Positions 12,650-23,308 of a DNA stretch of 64,000 nt are shown piece by piece. The stretch covers positions 2,790,001 through 2,854,000 of the forward strand of contig JAHEWK010000009.1 in assembly GCA_020740775.1 (NCBI GenBank). The letters run 5' to 3'. Position 1 is the first letter of the stretch. Each line of letters starts with the position of its first letter. A program made the position numbers and the translations under genes. This DNA comes from Ilyonectria destructans (lineage: Eukaryota; Ascomycota; Sordariomycetes; Hypocreales; Nectriaceae). The notes below the pieces were generated by a model, which was not told the DNA's origin, searched no databases, and was given only the letters and a program-made list of their open reading frames with translations.

Positions 12650-15065
12650 TAGGACCAATGATGTTTTGACCTGCGCCGAGACTAACAAGTTCGCCAACCC
12701 GCGACGCAAGGCTGACCTCCTTCTCGACGGCGATTCTCCAGATCGCGTCCTTGGTACCGAAGTCGATCTGATAATCCAAGAGGAGCTGGTTGATGCGCGG
12801 CTCAATATCGAACACAGCAAGCTGAGGATCTTGGCGCGAGAACTGCACCGTGATGTCAAGCCCCGTCTTCCCTCGCGATATTGTGAGCGCAGGGACCGAG
12901 ATGTCCAACCCAAACATGTCCAGCTCTGCGTGTCTGGTGATAGTCACAGAGGAGCCGACGACCGCCTTGCCGTCGATGGAGACAGAAACTTGGCTGGGTG
13001 TCACGTTCTCAGCCAGGCGGAAGAAGCGGAAGGTCCACGCCTTGTCGCTGTTCGACGTGGACGTGGCTGTTAGCCTCGCCTCCTCCTGATCCCACTGGAT
13101 GGTGAAGCGACGCGCGCCAACACTAGACGCCGACTCAGAAGCATCTACGTCGTCTCCCGGGTTCTCGACAATCTCGAACCGTCCGCTCTTACCGACAACA
13201 ACGATGACTTCAAGCGCGCTTGGGTTGTGCCCGCCATTCTCCGGGACCGCTGCAGCATCAAGAGGAATGATGGAACCCTCGGCGGCGAAGACGGGCATCT
13301 CGCCTAGCGGCCGGAATATCTCCAGCTCGCGGCCGCCGTCGTACACCAGTCCAGTGAAGATATCGACGTATCGGGCCACCCCCGGAGGAAACCACGCGCG
13401 GACGCTGGCGAGATTTGTTGAAGAATCCCGCGGCTTCGTCACAGGACAGACCATCAGCTCCGACCCAAAGGTATACTGGTTGGGCAGTTTGTACGCCTCC
13501 TCGAGGGTGGGATACTTCCAGTACATCGGCTGGACCAGCGGCTCGTCTTCACTGGCGGCCCTGACATTCATGGTGTGCAGGTACGGGATCAAGCGGTGCC
13601 GCAGCTGGAGAAACTTGGTCATGACGAGCCGCGCCTCGATGCGGTAGTACCACGGCTCCTTGGACTGCCACCGACTGCTGGATGAGTGCAGCCGCATCAC
13701 GGGCGAGAAGACACCCAGCTGCACCCAGCGGGTGACGAGCTCGTCGTCCCGCGTGCCGAACATATGGCCGCCGATGTCGTGGCTCCACCAGCCGTAGCCG
13801 ATATTAGAGGCCGTGGCAGTGAATTCGGGCTGGAAGTCGAGAGACGCCCAAGACACGACGGTATCGCCCGAGAACCCGATGGGATACCGATGGCTGCCGG
13901 GGCCGGCGTACCGCGAGAAGATCAGCGGCTGGCGGCCGTCGTGAGCACTATCTAGGAAGTGGTAGTGGTTCAGCAGCCAGAGCGGATCAGTCCCGTTGCG
14001 CGAGTGCTGGCCTTGCTGCCAGTCGATCCACCAGAAGTCGCAGCCGTCGTCTTCGAGGCCGCGGTGGATGATCCCAAGGTATGCTTTGATGTACTCCGGG
14101 CTCCCAGGGTTGAACGGGATCGGCCTCTGGCGCTGAGTGTCGTGCCCGAGCGCCGCTGCCATGGCATCGTACTGATCCTCGAACACATGTATCCCGTCGG
14201 CCGGGTGGTCGTTTAGCGTAAGTTTGAGACGTCTCCGTTGCAGTTGTTCCTTGAAAGCCCTTGGATCTGGGAAAAGCTTCCGGTTCCAAGAGTAGCCCGT
14301 CCACCCGCTGGTGGTGACGCGCTCGTCGTCGACGAGATGCCAGTCCATGTCAAGCACGGCAACAGACAGTGGTATCCCCTCCTCCGTGAACTTATCCATC
14401 AGGGCGATGTATTCGTCGGCCGAGTAGCGATAGAATCGGCTCCACCAGTTCCCAAGCGTCCATCGCGGCAGCAGTGGCTGGCGCCCCGAGAGAGCATAGA
14501 GGGCTTTGATGGCGGCCTTGTAGTCCCTTGCGTACGCAAAGAGATAGCCGTCGATGCGGTCCCCAGGCCGGCGGCTGGCTCCCCAGCCTTCGGCGTCAAA
14601 GACCATGGAGCCGCTGTCGTCGATGGCGGCGAAGCCGAGCTTGGAGATCACACCCGGACCAAGCGATATGCGTCCGTCGATGTTGTCCAGCGTTCGAGCC
14701 GTTCCCCCTAGCGACGAGTTGAAGTCTCCATAGCGCCACACCGTGGAGAACTTGCCCTTGAGGTCCACGAAGAGTCCGCCGGGGCTCGGCCGTTGTTTGT
14801 CATAGGTGAGCCGGAACCGCGCTGTCTCGATCTCGAGCATGTCTGAGTCGCCAACGGTGAATTCTGGGACGGGGAGGTCTCTGTTGATGGCAAAGGTTGA
14901 GGCTCTGTCTTCGAAGTGTCCATCGGCACTCCACTCGTACCGCAAGAGGCCGTCTGCGAGGATGGTCAGCCTGTATGTTTCCCCAGACACAACCGCTGCC
15001 GGGTTGGCGATGGGATGGCTTGAGAATTCATAGGCTTCCATGATGTTTACACGAGTTGACAGCAC
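12615..15065 (-). CDS. Glycoside hydrolase family 31 (alpha-glucosidase/alpha-xylosidase type)
   Basis: A retaining alpha-glycosidase of 816 aa in one exon. It has an N-terminal beta-sandwich, a (beta/alpha)8 barrel from about residue 200 (RWTLGNWWSRF), and C-terminal beta domains with a DUF5110-like part near residue 600. The expected nucleophile is Asp348 in FWWIDWQQG and the acid/base is Asp401 in GFSGDT; LDMDWH (about 239-243) and WWSHDIGGHMFG are further family marks. There is no signal peptide, so the enzyme is probably cytosolic and acts on imported oligosaccharides. Met9 (position 15041, MEAYEF) is a good alternative start. It is divergent from an alpha-glucoside permease gene across a 0.95 kb promoter, which supports a role in alpha-glucoside use. 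The exact substrate, glucoside or xyloside, is unknown. The gene has no intron, unlike most neighbours. Confidence 0.93.
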   Translation of the reverse strand: MLSTRVNIMEAYEFSSHPIANPAAVVSGETYRLTILADGLLRYEWSADGHFEDRASTFAINRDLPVPEFTVGDSDMLEIETARFRLTYDKQRPSPGGLFVDLKGKFSTVWRYGDFNSSLGGTARTLDNIDGRISLGPGVISKLGFAAIDDSGSMVFDAEGWGASRRPGDRIDGYLFAYARDYKAAIKALYALSGRQPLLPRWTLGNWWSRFYRYSADEYIALMDKFTEEGIPLSVAVLDMDWHLVDDERVTTSGWTGYSWNRKLFPDPRAFKEQLQRRRLKLTLNDHPADGIHVFEDQYDAMAAALGHDTQRQRPIPFNPGSPEYIKAYLGIIHRGLEDDGCDFWWIDWQQGQHSRNGTDPLWLLNHYHFLDSAHDGRQPLIFSRYAGPGSHRYPIGFSGDTVVSWASLDFQPEFTATASNIGYGWWSHDIGGHMFGTRDDELVTRWVQLGVFSPVMRLHSSSSRWQSKEPWYYRIEARLVMTKFLQLRHRLIPYLHTMNVRAASEDEPLVQPMYWKYPTLEEAYKLPNQYTFGSELMVCPVTKPRDSSTNLASVRAWFPPGVARYVDIFTGLVYDGGRELEIFRPLGEMPVFAAEGSIIPLDAAAVPENGGHNPSALEVIVVVGKSGRFEIVENPGDDVDASESASSVGARRFTIQWDQEEARLTATSTSNSDKAWTFRFFRLAENVTPSQVSVSIDGKAVVGSSVTITRHAELDMFGLDISVPALTISRGKTGLDITVQFSRQDPQLAVFDIEPRINQLLLDYQIDFGTKDAIWRIAVEKEVSLASRVGELVSLGAGQNIIGPILELLVADSRM

Positions 15066-15512
15066 AAAGAAGTCCGAGTTTGAGGATCATACGTGTTGTG
15101 TGTCCCCAAATCCGGTTTTACTGAGACCTTCCGTTGCATCCTTTTCACGCCTGCTCGCGTGCTCAAGCCAGGGGTCTCAGACACTGCTGTATGTCTGATT
15201 GGTCAAACTCTCACAGAATCCCTCGCTAAATGACGGATTGTCCGGGATGTGCTTGTTGGAGAATCTTATCTGATCACACGAGGATGCCCCCAGATTCCCC
15301 ACCGTCGACCATGCTTCCGAGGGCCACTAACACAGCCTCAACGGTCTCATGTCGGCTCTAGCGCCGACAAGCAGGCCGCTGTCTATACTAAAATCAGACG
15401 AATGTGCCCATTCTATAGCCTTTTGAATAAGCATAACCGAGGACCCCTCCCGGTCTTGGCCAATCCTGAGTCGTAAGGCATGTTTCGCCCCGGGTCAAGT
15501 TGTCAGAACCCT

Positions 15513-15527
15513 GACCGCTCAGCGGTC
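15513..15527. promoter_or_regulatory. 15-bp palindrome GACCGCTCAGCGGTC
   Basis: A perfect 7+1+7 inverted repeat placing CCG and CGG triplets five bases apart. Paired CGG/CCG triplets are the usual targets of Zn2Cys6 dimers, so this is a candidate operator of the GH31/permease promoter. Confidence 0.5.
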
Positions 15528-15569
15528 TTGAAAGGAGAACTGGCCGACCCAGGGGTTGCAGGAACAAAT

Positions 15570-15582
15570 TGTCGGTCCGACA
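15570..15582. promoter_or_regulatory. Palindrome copy 1, TGTCGGTCCGACA
   Basis: A perfect 6+1+6 palindrome with a CGG-N-CCG core. An identical 13-bp copy lies 117 bp to the right. Candidate zinc-cluster activator site for the divergent GH31 and permease genes. Confidence 0.6.
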
Positions 15583-15640
15583 CAAATGCTTTCGGCGCCC
15601 CATTTTCAGTTTCAGACCAGGGAAAGGTAACCGGGGTAGA

Positions 15641-15685
15641 GGTCCTGGTAGAGGACCTGGTAGAGGACCTGGTCAAGGACCTCGT
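15641..15685. repeat. 12-bp tandem repeat, about 3.7 copies
   Basis: Units of the form GACCTGGTAGAG repeat with small changes between the two 13-bp palindromes in the divergent promoter. It may be simple slippage, or it may set spacing between the two sites. Confidence 0.7.
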
Positions 15686-15686
15686 C

Positions 15687-15699
15687 TGTCGGTCCGACA
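15687..15699. promoter_or_regulatory. Palindrome copy 2, TGTCGGTCCGACA
   Basis: Identical to the copy at 15570-15582. Two exact copies of an odd 13-bp palindrome inside one 0.95-kb promoter are unlikely by chance, which supports a binding site. Confidence 0.6.
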
Positions 15700-15861
15700 A
15701 GAACTCCATGCCGCTGGCCGTACCGAGTGCATGGCTCTGCCCCAGTGATTCAAACCCACCTTCCCCAGCGCTACAATTCCGTTGGTCTCTTCCCGTCTGG
15801 GGTTGCCATGCGTTGAAGGCGTCTGGGGAAACCAGCCCCACTCCACACATCACGAGACGAC

Positions 15862-15883
15862 TTGTTATAAACTCGTTATAAAG
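15862..15883 (+). promoter_or_regulatory. Two TATA-like boxes of the permease gene
   Basis: TTATAAACTCGTTATAAAG holds two TATAAA-type elements about 130-150 bp before the permease ATG, a plausible core-promoter distance in filamentous fungi. Confidence 0.45.
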
Positions 15884-16013
15884 TAGTTATCTGCTTCTCG
15901 AGGGTGACACGAGTTGTAGTTGAAGCTATTACTCATAGTGTTGTTGACTGAAAGCACATCCTGCTTATCCCCGGCTCCCCCCTACTCCCAGACTTGATAT
16001 CTTCATTCCCGAC

Positions 16014-17718
16014 ATGGATAAACCCAATGAAAACACCACGCACCATGAAGGTGACATCGCGGTCCAGAGCAAGGCTGAGCAGCAGCCGGCTGGTGTGTCA
16101 GCCATCGACGACGTGCTCAGGGCGGCAGAGGCCGCCGCTCTGCGCGAGAAGGACATGTCTGTCCTAGAGGCTATCAGAGCTTACCCCAAGGCAATCGCCT
16201 ATTCCATGATCCTCTCCCTCTGTCTCGTGATGGAGACACGGCTCTGACCGATGCCTTTTTCTCCCTGCCCCAGTTCCGAGAGAGGTTCGGCGAGCAGCTC
16301 GAGGATGGCGACTACCAGATCACTGCCCCCTGGATGTCCGGCCTGAAGAACGGCGTCCAGGTCGGCCAGATCTTGGGGCTGGCGGCCACCGGCATCATTG
16401 CTGAGCGGTACGGCTACAAGAAGACCATCGTCGGGTCTCTCCTGATGCTCATTGGATTCATCTTCATCTTCTTCTTCGCCTCGCACATCGCCATGCTTTT
16501 CGCTGCCGGCGTGCTCTGCGGTCTTCCCTGGGTACGCCCTTCTTCTTCCTTAGATATTCTTCAACTAGCCAAACAAAACTGACACACTATGTCCAGGGTG
16601 CCTTCCAAACTCTCACAACCACCTACGCCGCCGACGTGACCCCAATCCCGCTGCGCCCCATTCTGACAACCTACGTCAACATGTGCTGGGTGATGGGCCA
16701 ACTTATCAGCTCGGGCGTCCTGCGCGGCCTCATCAACCGCCAGGACGACTGGGCATGGCGTATCCCCTACGGCATCCAATGGGTGTTCCCTCCTCCCATC
16801 ATGCTCGGCGTGCTGCTCACCCCGGAGAGCCCGACTTGGCTCGTTCGCAAGGGGCGGATCGAGGATGCCAGGAAGGCTCTCCGGCGGCTGGCCAGCGCGC
16901 CGACCAACGAGGAGATCAACAATACCGTGGCCATGATTGCATACACGGACCAGATGGAGAAGGAGGTCGTGGAGGGCGTCTCGTACCTGGACTGCTTCAG
17001 GGGTACCAACCTGCGGCGAACAGAGATCGCGTGCATGGTCTGGGCGGCCCAGGTGCTTTGCGGCATCTGGTTCGGCGGCAACGTCATCTACTTCTTGCAG
17101 CAAGCCGGCTTCGATCCCGCGAGGTCGTTCGACTTTGGCATCGGCACTGGCGCCCTCGCTCTGGCCGGCACCATCGCGGCGTGGTTCGTGTTGCCTCATG
17201 TGGGACGGCGCAGACTTTACCTCGTCGGCTTGAGCGTCATGCTCCTGATCCTGCTGACTGTGGGTTTCATGGGCATCCCAGCCCGCGTCGAGGCCATTGG
17301 CTGGGCGTCGGGCGCGCTGATGATGGTCTTTGTCGTCACGTACGACATCACCGTCGGCCCCGTTTGCTACTGTCTCGTCGCCGAGATTCCTACGACGCGC
17401 CTGCGCATCAAGACGGCCGTCCTGGCCCGCAACACCTACAACGTCGTGAGCATCCTGGCCAACCTCCTGAACCCTCCCATCCTGAACCCCGGGGCGTGGA
17501 ACCTCCGTGGCAAGGGCGGCTTCGTGTGGGCGGCGCCCTGCACGATTGCTCTGGTCTGGATCTATTTCCGCCTCCCGGAGACAAAGGGGCGCGCCATCTC
17601 CGAGCTAGACACTCTGTTCGAGAGGCGCGTCAGCGCTAGGAACTTCGCCAAGGAGGAGATCGCAGTCTTTGAGCGGGGTCTTGAGTACAAGTTGGACAAT
17701 GAGGAGCCCATAGCCTGA
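16014..17718 (+). pseudogene. Alpha-glucoside/H+ symporter (MAL permease-type MFS), frameshifted
   Basis: A sugar-transporter-family protein of about 545 aa in two exons (16014-16531 and 16597-17718; GTACGC...CCAG intron), with APWMSGLKNGVQVGQILG, GLPWGAFQTLTTTYAADVTP, INRQDDWAWRIPYGIQW, ESPTWLVRKGR and RLPETKGRAISELDTLFE as in fungal maltose/alpha-glucoside permeases. The frame breaks after the codons for LVMEG: the sequence goes straight to the codons that normally follow GYD, about seven nucleotides short, giving a TGA at 16245. The remaining roughly 1.4 kb is fully open in the new frame, so the change is recent or a sequence error. No GT-AG intron can explain it. If real, the cell would make only a 77-aa fragment. 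Paired with the divergent GH31 gene, it belongs to an alpha-glucoside utilisation locus. Confidence 0.85.
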
Positions 17719-19068
17719 TCGAGGGCTCTCGTCCAGACGTCTTGGCAGTCATCGTCGTGCTCTACAGCGACCCCAAGCGTGTTAAGGGCCTCTTTTCAGG
17801 GCCGGCCTTCTGTCGTCCAGTGGTTGGTTCACCAGCCCAGCGTTAAACTCATCGACTCAGGATGAGGGCTGGATTTGGAATCATCTAGTAGTAAATAATA
17901 TGTATCACAATATCATATGTTGACTCCCAACCTTCCCCCAGACTTGGTGCCGGTGCCAGGACAACGCGCAGTTGATTCGATTTGTGTCTATTGTCACCAC
18001 TGACTTTTCACAAACTCATTCGTTTATCTCTCTCTCCTTATCTCACCTATTTATGAACACAATAGCTAAGTTAGCCCTACAATACTTGTAAGATGATCCG
18101 CATTAGCTCCTGGGCCGTCTTCGAAGTCCACGTCGGCCTCTGGTGCGGCTGCTTCTCATCCCTCTAATCTCTCCTTCGCCTTATCTCGTATAAGCTCAGT
18201 CTTTGTAGCTACCTCGAGGGTACCGGCGAGAAAACGCCGCATACAGGCGATGTCCCCCAGTCCAGCAGTGACTGGCTTAGAATTAGCAGGTGCATCAGGC
18301 AGGCCAGCGCTAACGACCGTGTGAGCGATAGTGCGAGTGGCTGGGTCATAGTGTCGGCGGGCGATTCAACCACGGAGTTTGTGGAGCTGGACGACGTGAA
18401 CAATGGTATACGCATGCGACCCGGTGTGCAGGTGCGAGTAGAGTAGGGAACGTATATAAGAGAGCGACACGAAGTCAAGTCTACGACATGGGATGCTATC
18501 TAGGTTAACAAGGGAGATGGGAGAGGAGGATATATTATTGTCGTGAGAGATTAGTGGGTCTATGTGAGGGCTGGGTCCTGGGTGAACACAGGCGAGGTCG
18601 TGCCATATTTACCTAGTAATTATATATGGTCTGGATGTCGCGTGAAACTAGTTTTATGCCTTTATCTACTCAGACTCTGCATCCAGCCGATTTCACAGTT
18701 AGTCTTCCCCCACATGAAGCCGAGATCTGAAGCAGAGTATCAATAATCCGGAGAGATTGCGTCACACCTAAAAGCTCTTTCAAGCCCAGGCTAGCGTGAG
18801 TTAATGCAGCAAGGTTAGAGGGTGGAAATATTGAGTTGCTATTCACGGGGTTTTGATAGCGTTTTTCCCTAAGGCGATATTTAGCTGAGTTCCCCGTGAA
18901 TTTGTATATTCTCGAGCCTGAAGTACTCTTCCCTATGGAGCTGACCTCGAACTCCTCTACTATGTATTTACTACTTAATAATTTCTACAAATTACTCTAC
19001 AAAACTATAGCCGTACAATAGATATGAGAGCTTTAGAGACACTGTTTATTAACGTCAAGTAGTCTCAT
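17719..19068. other. Gene-poor AT-rich stretch
   Basis: I see no gene. There is a pair of 10-bp inverted repeats, ATTCACGGGG at 18841 and CCCCGTGAAT at 18892. Several low-complexity tracts look like decayed repeat DNA, but no transposase or reverse transcriptase motif is visible. Confidence 0.5.
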
Positions 19069-19848
19069 TCAATATCTAAGGCATCTAGATAGATAGAAAC
19101 AATACGTACTTGCACCCAGTATTTTCACACAATGATTTACTATGATGCGACAATTCAACAGGAAAACCTCTTTTGGATTCGTACAAATCTGGCGATCGGT
19201 GAAAAACCTGCTCCAGTCGGCGCCTCCTATGGTAAGTGAATTCGTCCACTTGGTCGCACACAGTACCCCGGCCCAAGCCCTGGCCATACTTCCAGCTTCC
19301 GGTCCAGCTCGCAACCCTCCACATATTCGTTCCACGCAGTAACTGCTGCATGCGGCATGATCGCTCCTTATTGTAGAGGATAAGCTGTGCCTCAGAGGCA
19401 CTGTTCTTGTGAGCATTTTCCCTGAATATAGTTCGACCTTGTATCTTACGCATGAGACATACTACAGAATGGGTTAGATGCTTCACCAAACTAGAGTTGC
19501 GTTTGTACTCACACCTCCGTCGCCACAATTGCGCTCGTTACCACCCGGTCGGTTACAAGTAGCGCGGAAAATATTGAAGTCCCCAATCGGGCTCCCAGGA
19601 CCGTCACACTGTCATTGGGTTAGTTGCACCTTCTGCTAAGTGACTTGAGGGTCAAATTTGCTCACACAGTATTGGAACCGTCCACTACCCTGTTAGAAGT
19701 TAATGTTAGAAGCAAATCGCACTGAATTCGGATTGGAATAAAGACCCACACAACTAAGTCCTGTCGAGATGCCGTATGAGGTGCACCACGCTGCCATCGC
19801 ACCAGGGCTTAGCAAGAGAAGCTCCGAAATAAGAATTGACGGCTTCAT
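19069..19848 (-). CDS. Probable small secreted cysteine-rich protein, 3' part uncertain
   Basis: The ATG at 19848 opens a clear signal peptide (MKPSILISELLLLSPGAMA, cut before AWC). Three short exons join in phase 0: 19848-19750, 19689-19666 and 19608-19513. They give a mature piece with the order C-C-CC-C-C in segments such as WCTSYG, RFQYCCDGPG and RATCNRPGGNERNCGDGG. Donor and acceptor sites fit fungal consensus except the first donor (GTGGGT). After a GTGAGT...TGTAG intron, frame 0 stays open from 19461 to a TGA at 19069 and adds about ten more cysteines, but another frame is also open there, so the end is unsure. The upstream ATG at 19875 would weaken the signal peptide. No family is recognised. 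Small secreted cysteine-rich proteins of fungi include effectors and antimicrobial peptides; that is only a class resemblance. Confidence 0.45.
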
Positions 19849-21431
19849 ATTGGCTTTTGTATATACTGCAAACAAAACTGAAAGTGTGGGTGCGAGTATT
19901 TCTTAGAGATAAATTGATACGATAGCTTCTTGAAAGTAGCGGTGTCGCTGTAGTTAAAATACTCGAGAAGGACTGTATTAAGTGTTTTGGTTCCGCCCTG
20001 ATTGGTGGAACTATAGGTTGTGCCTGAGACAGTTCATATTTCCCAAGACAGTCAAAGCATATTAGAAATCATGACGGAAAATTTTGTTGCTTGTGGACTA
20101 ATTCAAAGTTAAAGTTTGTACTTTAATCTAAGTTTGCCAAGAACAGGGTGCTGTTACGGTGCATACGGTACGTTACCAGCTCTGCATTGTAGAGCGTTCC
20201 ATGCCAACTAGGTCAGCGCACTATCAATCTCCTACGTATTTTCCAGAAATCACCAACATTATTTAGAGTTACTTGTAGAGGCTTGCAAAGATGAGACGTC
20301 TACTAACGAAGTAGTATCGGCCAAAGTAAGGCTGGGATAAACTCATAGAACAGGGGCCCCTGTAAGAGTCTTTCGGATCTTTTATGTAAGATGCCGGTTC
20401 AGCGCCCGGAAATATCCAAAGTCCGCAATTTGGCCGAAGCGTATGCCACGTCAGACTCAGTCACGCCGCGTTCTCCGAATGAACAACGATGCAGTAGTGA
20501 CATCAGAAATAGTGAGAGCCAAGCCAGCTTACCTGTAAACAAAAAGATTAATTCATCAACGTCGGCCTAGGGTTAGCTGGCTTCTAGAATTCGGAGTGAA
20601 GAAGGTAGCTTATGCCTTGTTAAACATGCCAAAGTCTGATCAGATCTGTGTTTTACAATGAAACAGAGTTCCGTGCCCAGGGCTCGTCGCCGGAAGCCTT
20701 GGGGGACCGATACTCTAATTGACTAATATTCTTTACTACTTTTAACATTAGAGTAATTAGACTACGGATATGAGTTGTGGTAGTTCCGAGAGCCTGCTAT
20801 GTAATGGGTCGCTGGTAGCTATTATTATCTCAACATAGGAGCTGTCCGGCACGGCCGAAATGGTACGATTTACTCGCCAGGGTGCTGTGGAGTTACCTAC
20901 TACCAGTATTTCGAAAGCGAGAGCTTATTCCTGTGCGAGTGGGCTAGGTCGCCAGGGTTCTACCCCCTCTAAAGAAGCCCCACACTTCTCACCTAACTCG
21001 GTTCTATTCAGCTCTTGGCTCTGTATAAGTTCACTATTCTATTTAGTTTGTTAATCTAAGGCTGTTTTATAGGTTCCTATGGGAGTGGGTTCAAAGTATC
21101 TGATTTTTGTCTAATGGCTAAGGCTTGCAGACTGACCTTCGTCAGGAGTGACTGTAGGGTACGAGAGCGACATGAGGGAAGGATTCGGCTCGATGACCAT
21201 CACCGTCCCCGCTTCTAATGGAGCAATTTGTTACCCAATTACACATGAATAAGCAAGGGTCTATCTCAGCAAAGACTGGTAAATGCCGCCTAACGCCGAG
21301 TCAACTGGCGACGACTCGATGCCCATCACCGTCTTGGCGGTTTTCCCGTCTCGCAGAGAACCGAGGATTCTCTAGCTTGTTCGTTGTCCCCAGATTCTAC
21401 TGTGATCGGTCAAATAATCTACTGCGTTTGA
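19849..21431. other. Intergenic, no gene seen
   Basis: About 1.6 kb, AT-rich, with no domain-bearing frame. Near 20720-20770 there is a very AT-rich segment of the TAATTAGAC type that may be mutated repeat DNA. Confidence 0.5.
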
Positions 21432-21905
21432 TTGGCAAGCATCTGGGGTGCCCCGGGAAGGATAACCATGGCCACAGCGCAGGGTTCGAAATCGATCGAC
21501 CGATCTATTGTTTATGACGCAGGCAATGTCGCGGCCTTTATCAAGGAGGCACTTACGCAGATAGCCACGCCGAGCGTCGAGGGCGGTACGGACAAGAAAT
21601 CCTGCCGCAGACGCTGGAATGCCGCGCAGCTAGACGCGCGTGTATTGTGATAGCTGCCTCCTAACATGTAAGTGAGACGGGCATGAAGGGGGGTTTGGTT
21701 TATCAGCGCGTCTGCTAACCAGGGTGTCGAACAGCCCATGATTGGGGTGCGCTGGCGTTGCCAAGCCTGCAGAGACTTCGACTTGTGCTTCAAATGTTAC
21801 TGGCGCGTCGAGGAGACGCACGATCCGACGCACAAGTTCACGAGGATTCCGGAAGGGGTAGAGTGCAGGCAGGAGCCAGAGTCGGGCTCCGATGGTTGTC
21901 GGTAG
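21432..21905 (+). pseudogene. Relic with a ZZ-type zinc finger
   Basis: The right part reads PMIGVRWRCQACRDFDLC then FKCYWRVEETHDPTHKF, a ZZ finger second half with its CxxC pair, the DFDLC motif and the closing His pair. Upstream, after a possible GTAAGT...CCAG intron (about 21669-21720), another frame encodes VYCDSC, which fits the first CxxC of the finger, and a third frame carries a plausible preceding segment (SIDRSIVYDAGNVAAFIKEAL). These pieces cannot be joined without at least one frameshift. In fungi such fingers often sit in large NACHT/ankyrin or adaptor proteins. I read it as a decayed 3' fragment; an unusual splice pattern is the alternative. Confidence 0.5.
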
Positions 21906-23308
21906 TTTTCAGCCTCTTTCTATCGGCAAGCCTTCAATCGTCCTGCCAACTAATTGTTGACCTTTCGACCTGAGATTTTTTGGAGGAGAAGAGAAGGGCA
22001 GAGGAGGGGGCGAGGCACGAGAGGAGGTCGTCCATGGGCTGTTGATCTCGAACCTGATCTTCTGCAGGCGCCCATGTTCCGTCATCGTGGGAGACCAGCC
22101 TCCGCGATGGCGGCGGAGGAGGAGGAGGGTTTGAAGTGGCGATGCCAGAAAAAAGCCATGTTTTGTGGTCGTGCAGAGAAACGCGCAGCTGAATCCCCTG
22201 ACCTCTTGGTCCAGGGTTACGAGACTAATAGGATGGGCGAGAGTGCCTCCGCGTCACGCTGATGGCGAGGTCCTGCGCGTATAAGGAGAGACGTCGGCTT
22301 TGAATTGGGGAGTTACGTGTCGGGCGATCGCTACAGTTCCATCGAGGGATCCGTTTCGGATCCTGCCGAAGCTTAATGGTGGCCAGCCTGGAGAGCAGGT
22401 GACAGCGGGTTTTGGTCACCAATTGGCCGTGCTTGTCTGTGTTTTTGTTGTCTCTGATACGTATTCAGATATTAATTAAATGAAGAAACTTCTCACTATA
22501 TGTTTACGAATTTATAACAATGATTCCACATTTTTACATGAGCTGGCAATAGCCAGGTGGTGACGTCAGATCTACCGTGTTCTTCCGAGGAGGTGGGCTG
22601 AGTAAGTTACTCTGGCTATGAAATATTTCGTCGAGGCCTTGGTAATCTGGATGAGTGGAGTGCCGTAAAGTGGTAGAAGAAGTAATTGAAGTTACTTGTG
22701 TCTCTTAAAGAGCACCATCATTCGTCTTGTTTTTGCACTTGGGATACACAATGACGTGGACATTATTCATTGCAGTATTAGCACAGCGGGTTATGGAACC
22801 AACTCTTGTGTTCGGCGTCCTTTGACCCATTTAAGACTGAAAACTGCCTGATTTCCGATGCACGTATTTCAACAAAGACTTCCTGTCCACAAAACCAATC
22901 CACCGTACCAGTAACAGCGCATTAATGAATAAAAGCGCGTTAGAGGCGGGGTTTGACCAGGATTCAATTAGGCAAAGACTAGCATGAAGAATCCATGATG
23001 CTTAAGCACATTTTCCTATTCTCGGGGCCCCGGACTCATGATGATCTTGCCCCATTCGTGATCTAAACAAGGACTCTCGCCGAGGTTGTCGGGGGTTACA
23101 TCAAATGGAGACCCGTCATCGGGCCACTTGGATCGACTCGGGCCGATAACATGATTCGCGCGCGTGTGAAAGTGAGGGGGAATACAATTTCTGGGAACCA
23201 CCTGGTATATACAAATAAATGCCACACTGCGCTGGCTGGGTCTATTTTGCGGGGTTATAGCAAGCTGGATAAGGCCAATTTCTCTTTCTCCCATCACCAC
23301 TGTTCAAG
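21906..23308. other. Intergenic, upstream of the GH43-type gene
   Basis: 1.4 kb without a credible gene. A TATA-like TATATACAAATAAA is at 23206-23219, about 90 bp before the GH43-type start. Confidence 0.5.
23206..23219 (+). promoter_or_regulatory. TATA-like box of the GH43-type gene
   Basis: TATATACAAATAAA lies about 90-100 bp before the ATG at 23309. Confidence 0.4.

Larger units (their letters stand above)
15066..16013. promoter_or_regulatory. Divergent promoter region between the GH31 and permease genes
   Basis: 948 bp with no credible gene, shared by two outward-facing carbohydrate genes. It contains three dyad-symmetric candidate operators, a 12-bp tandem repeat array and two TATA-like boxes near the permease, each listed separately. 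Confidence 0.65.

Noticed and set aside
13099..14711. Long plus-strand open frames opposite the GH31 gene
   Set aside because: Antisense shadows caused by the GC-rich third positions of the GH31 coding sequence.
16561..17639. Long alternative frames over the permease exon 2
   Set aside because: They overlap a clear transporter sequence and have no domain; they are shadows of codon bias.
18841..18901. 10-bp inverted repeats ATTCACGGGG / CCCCGTGAAT as transposon ends
   Set aside because: The 61-bp element would be too short, with no target-site duplication and no second copy in the window.
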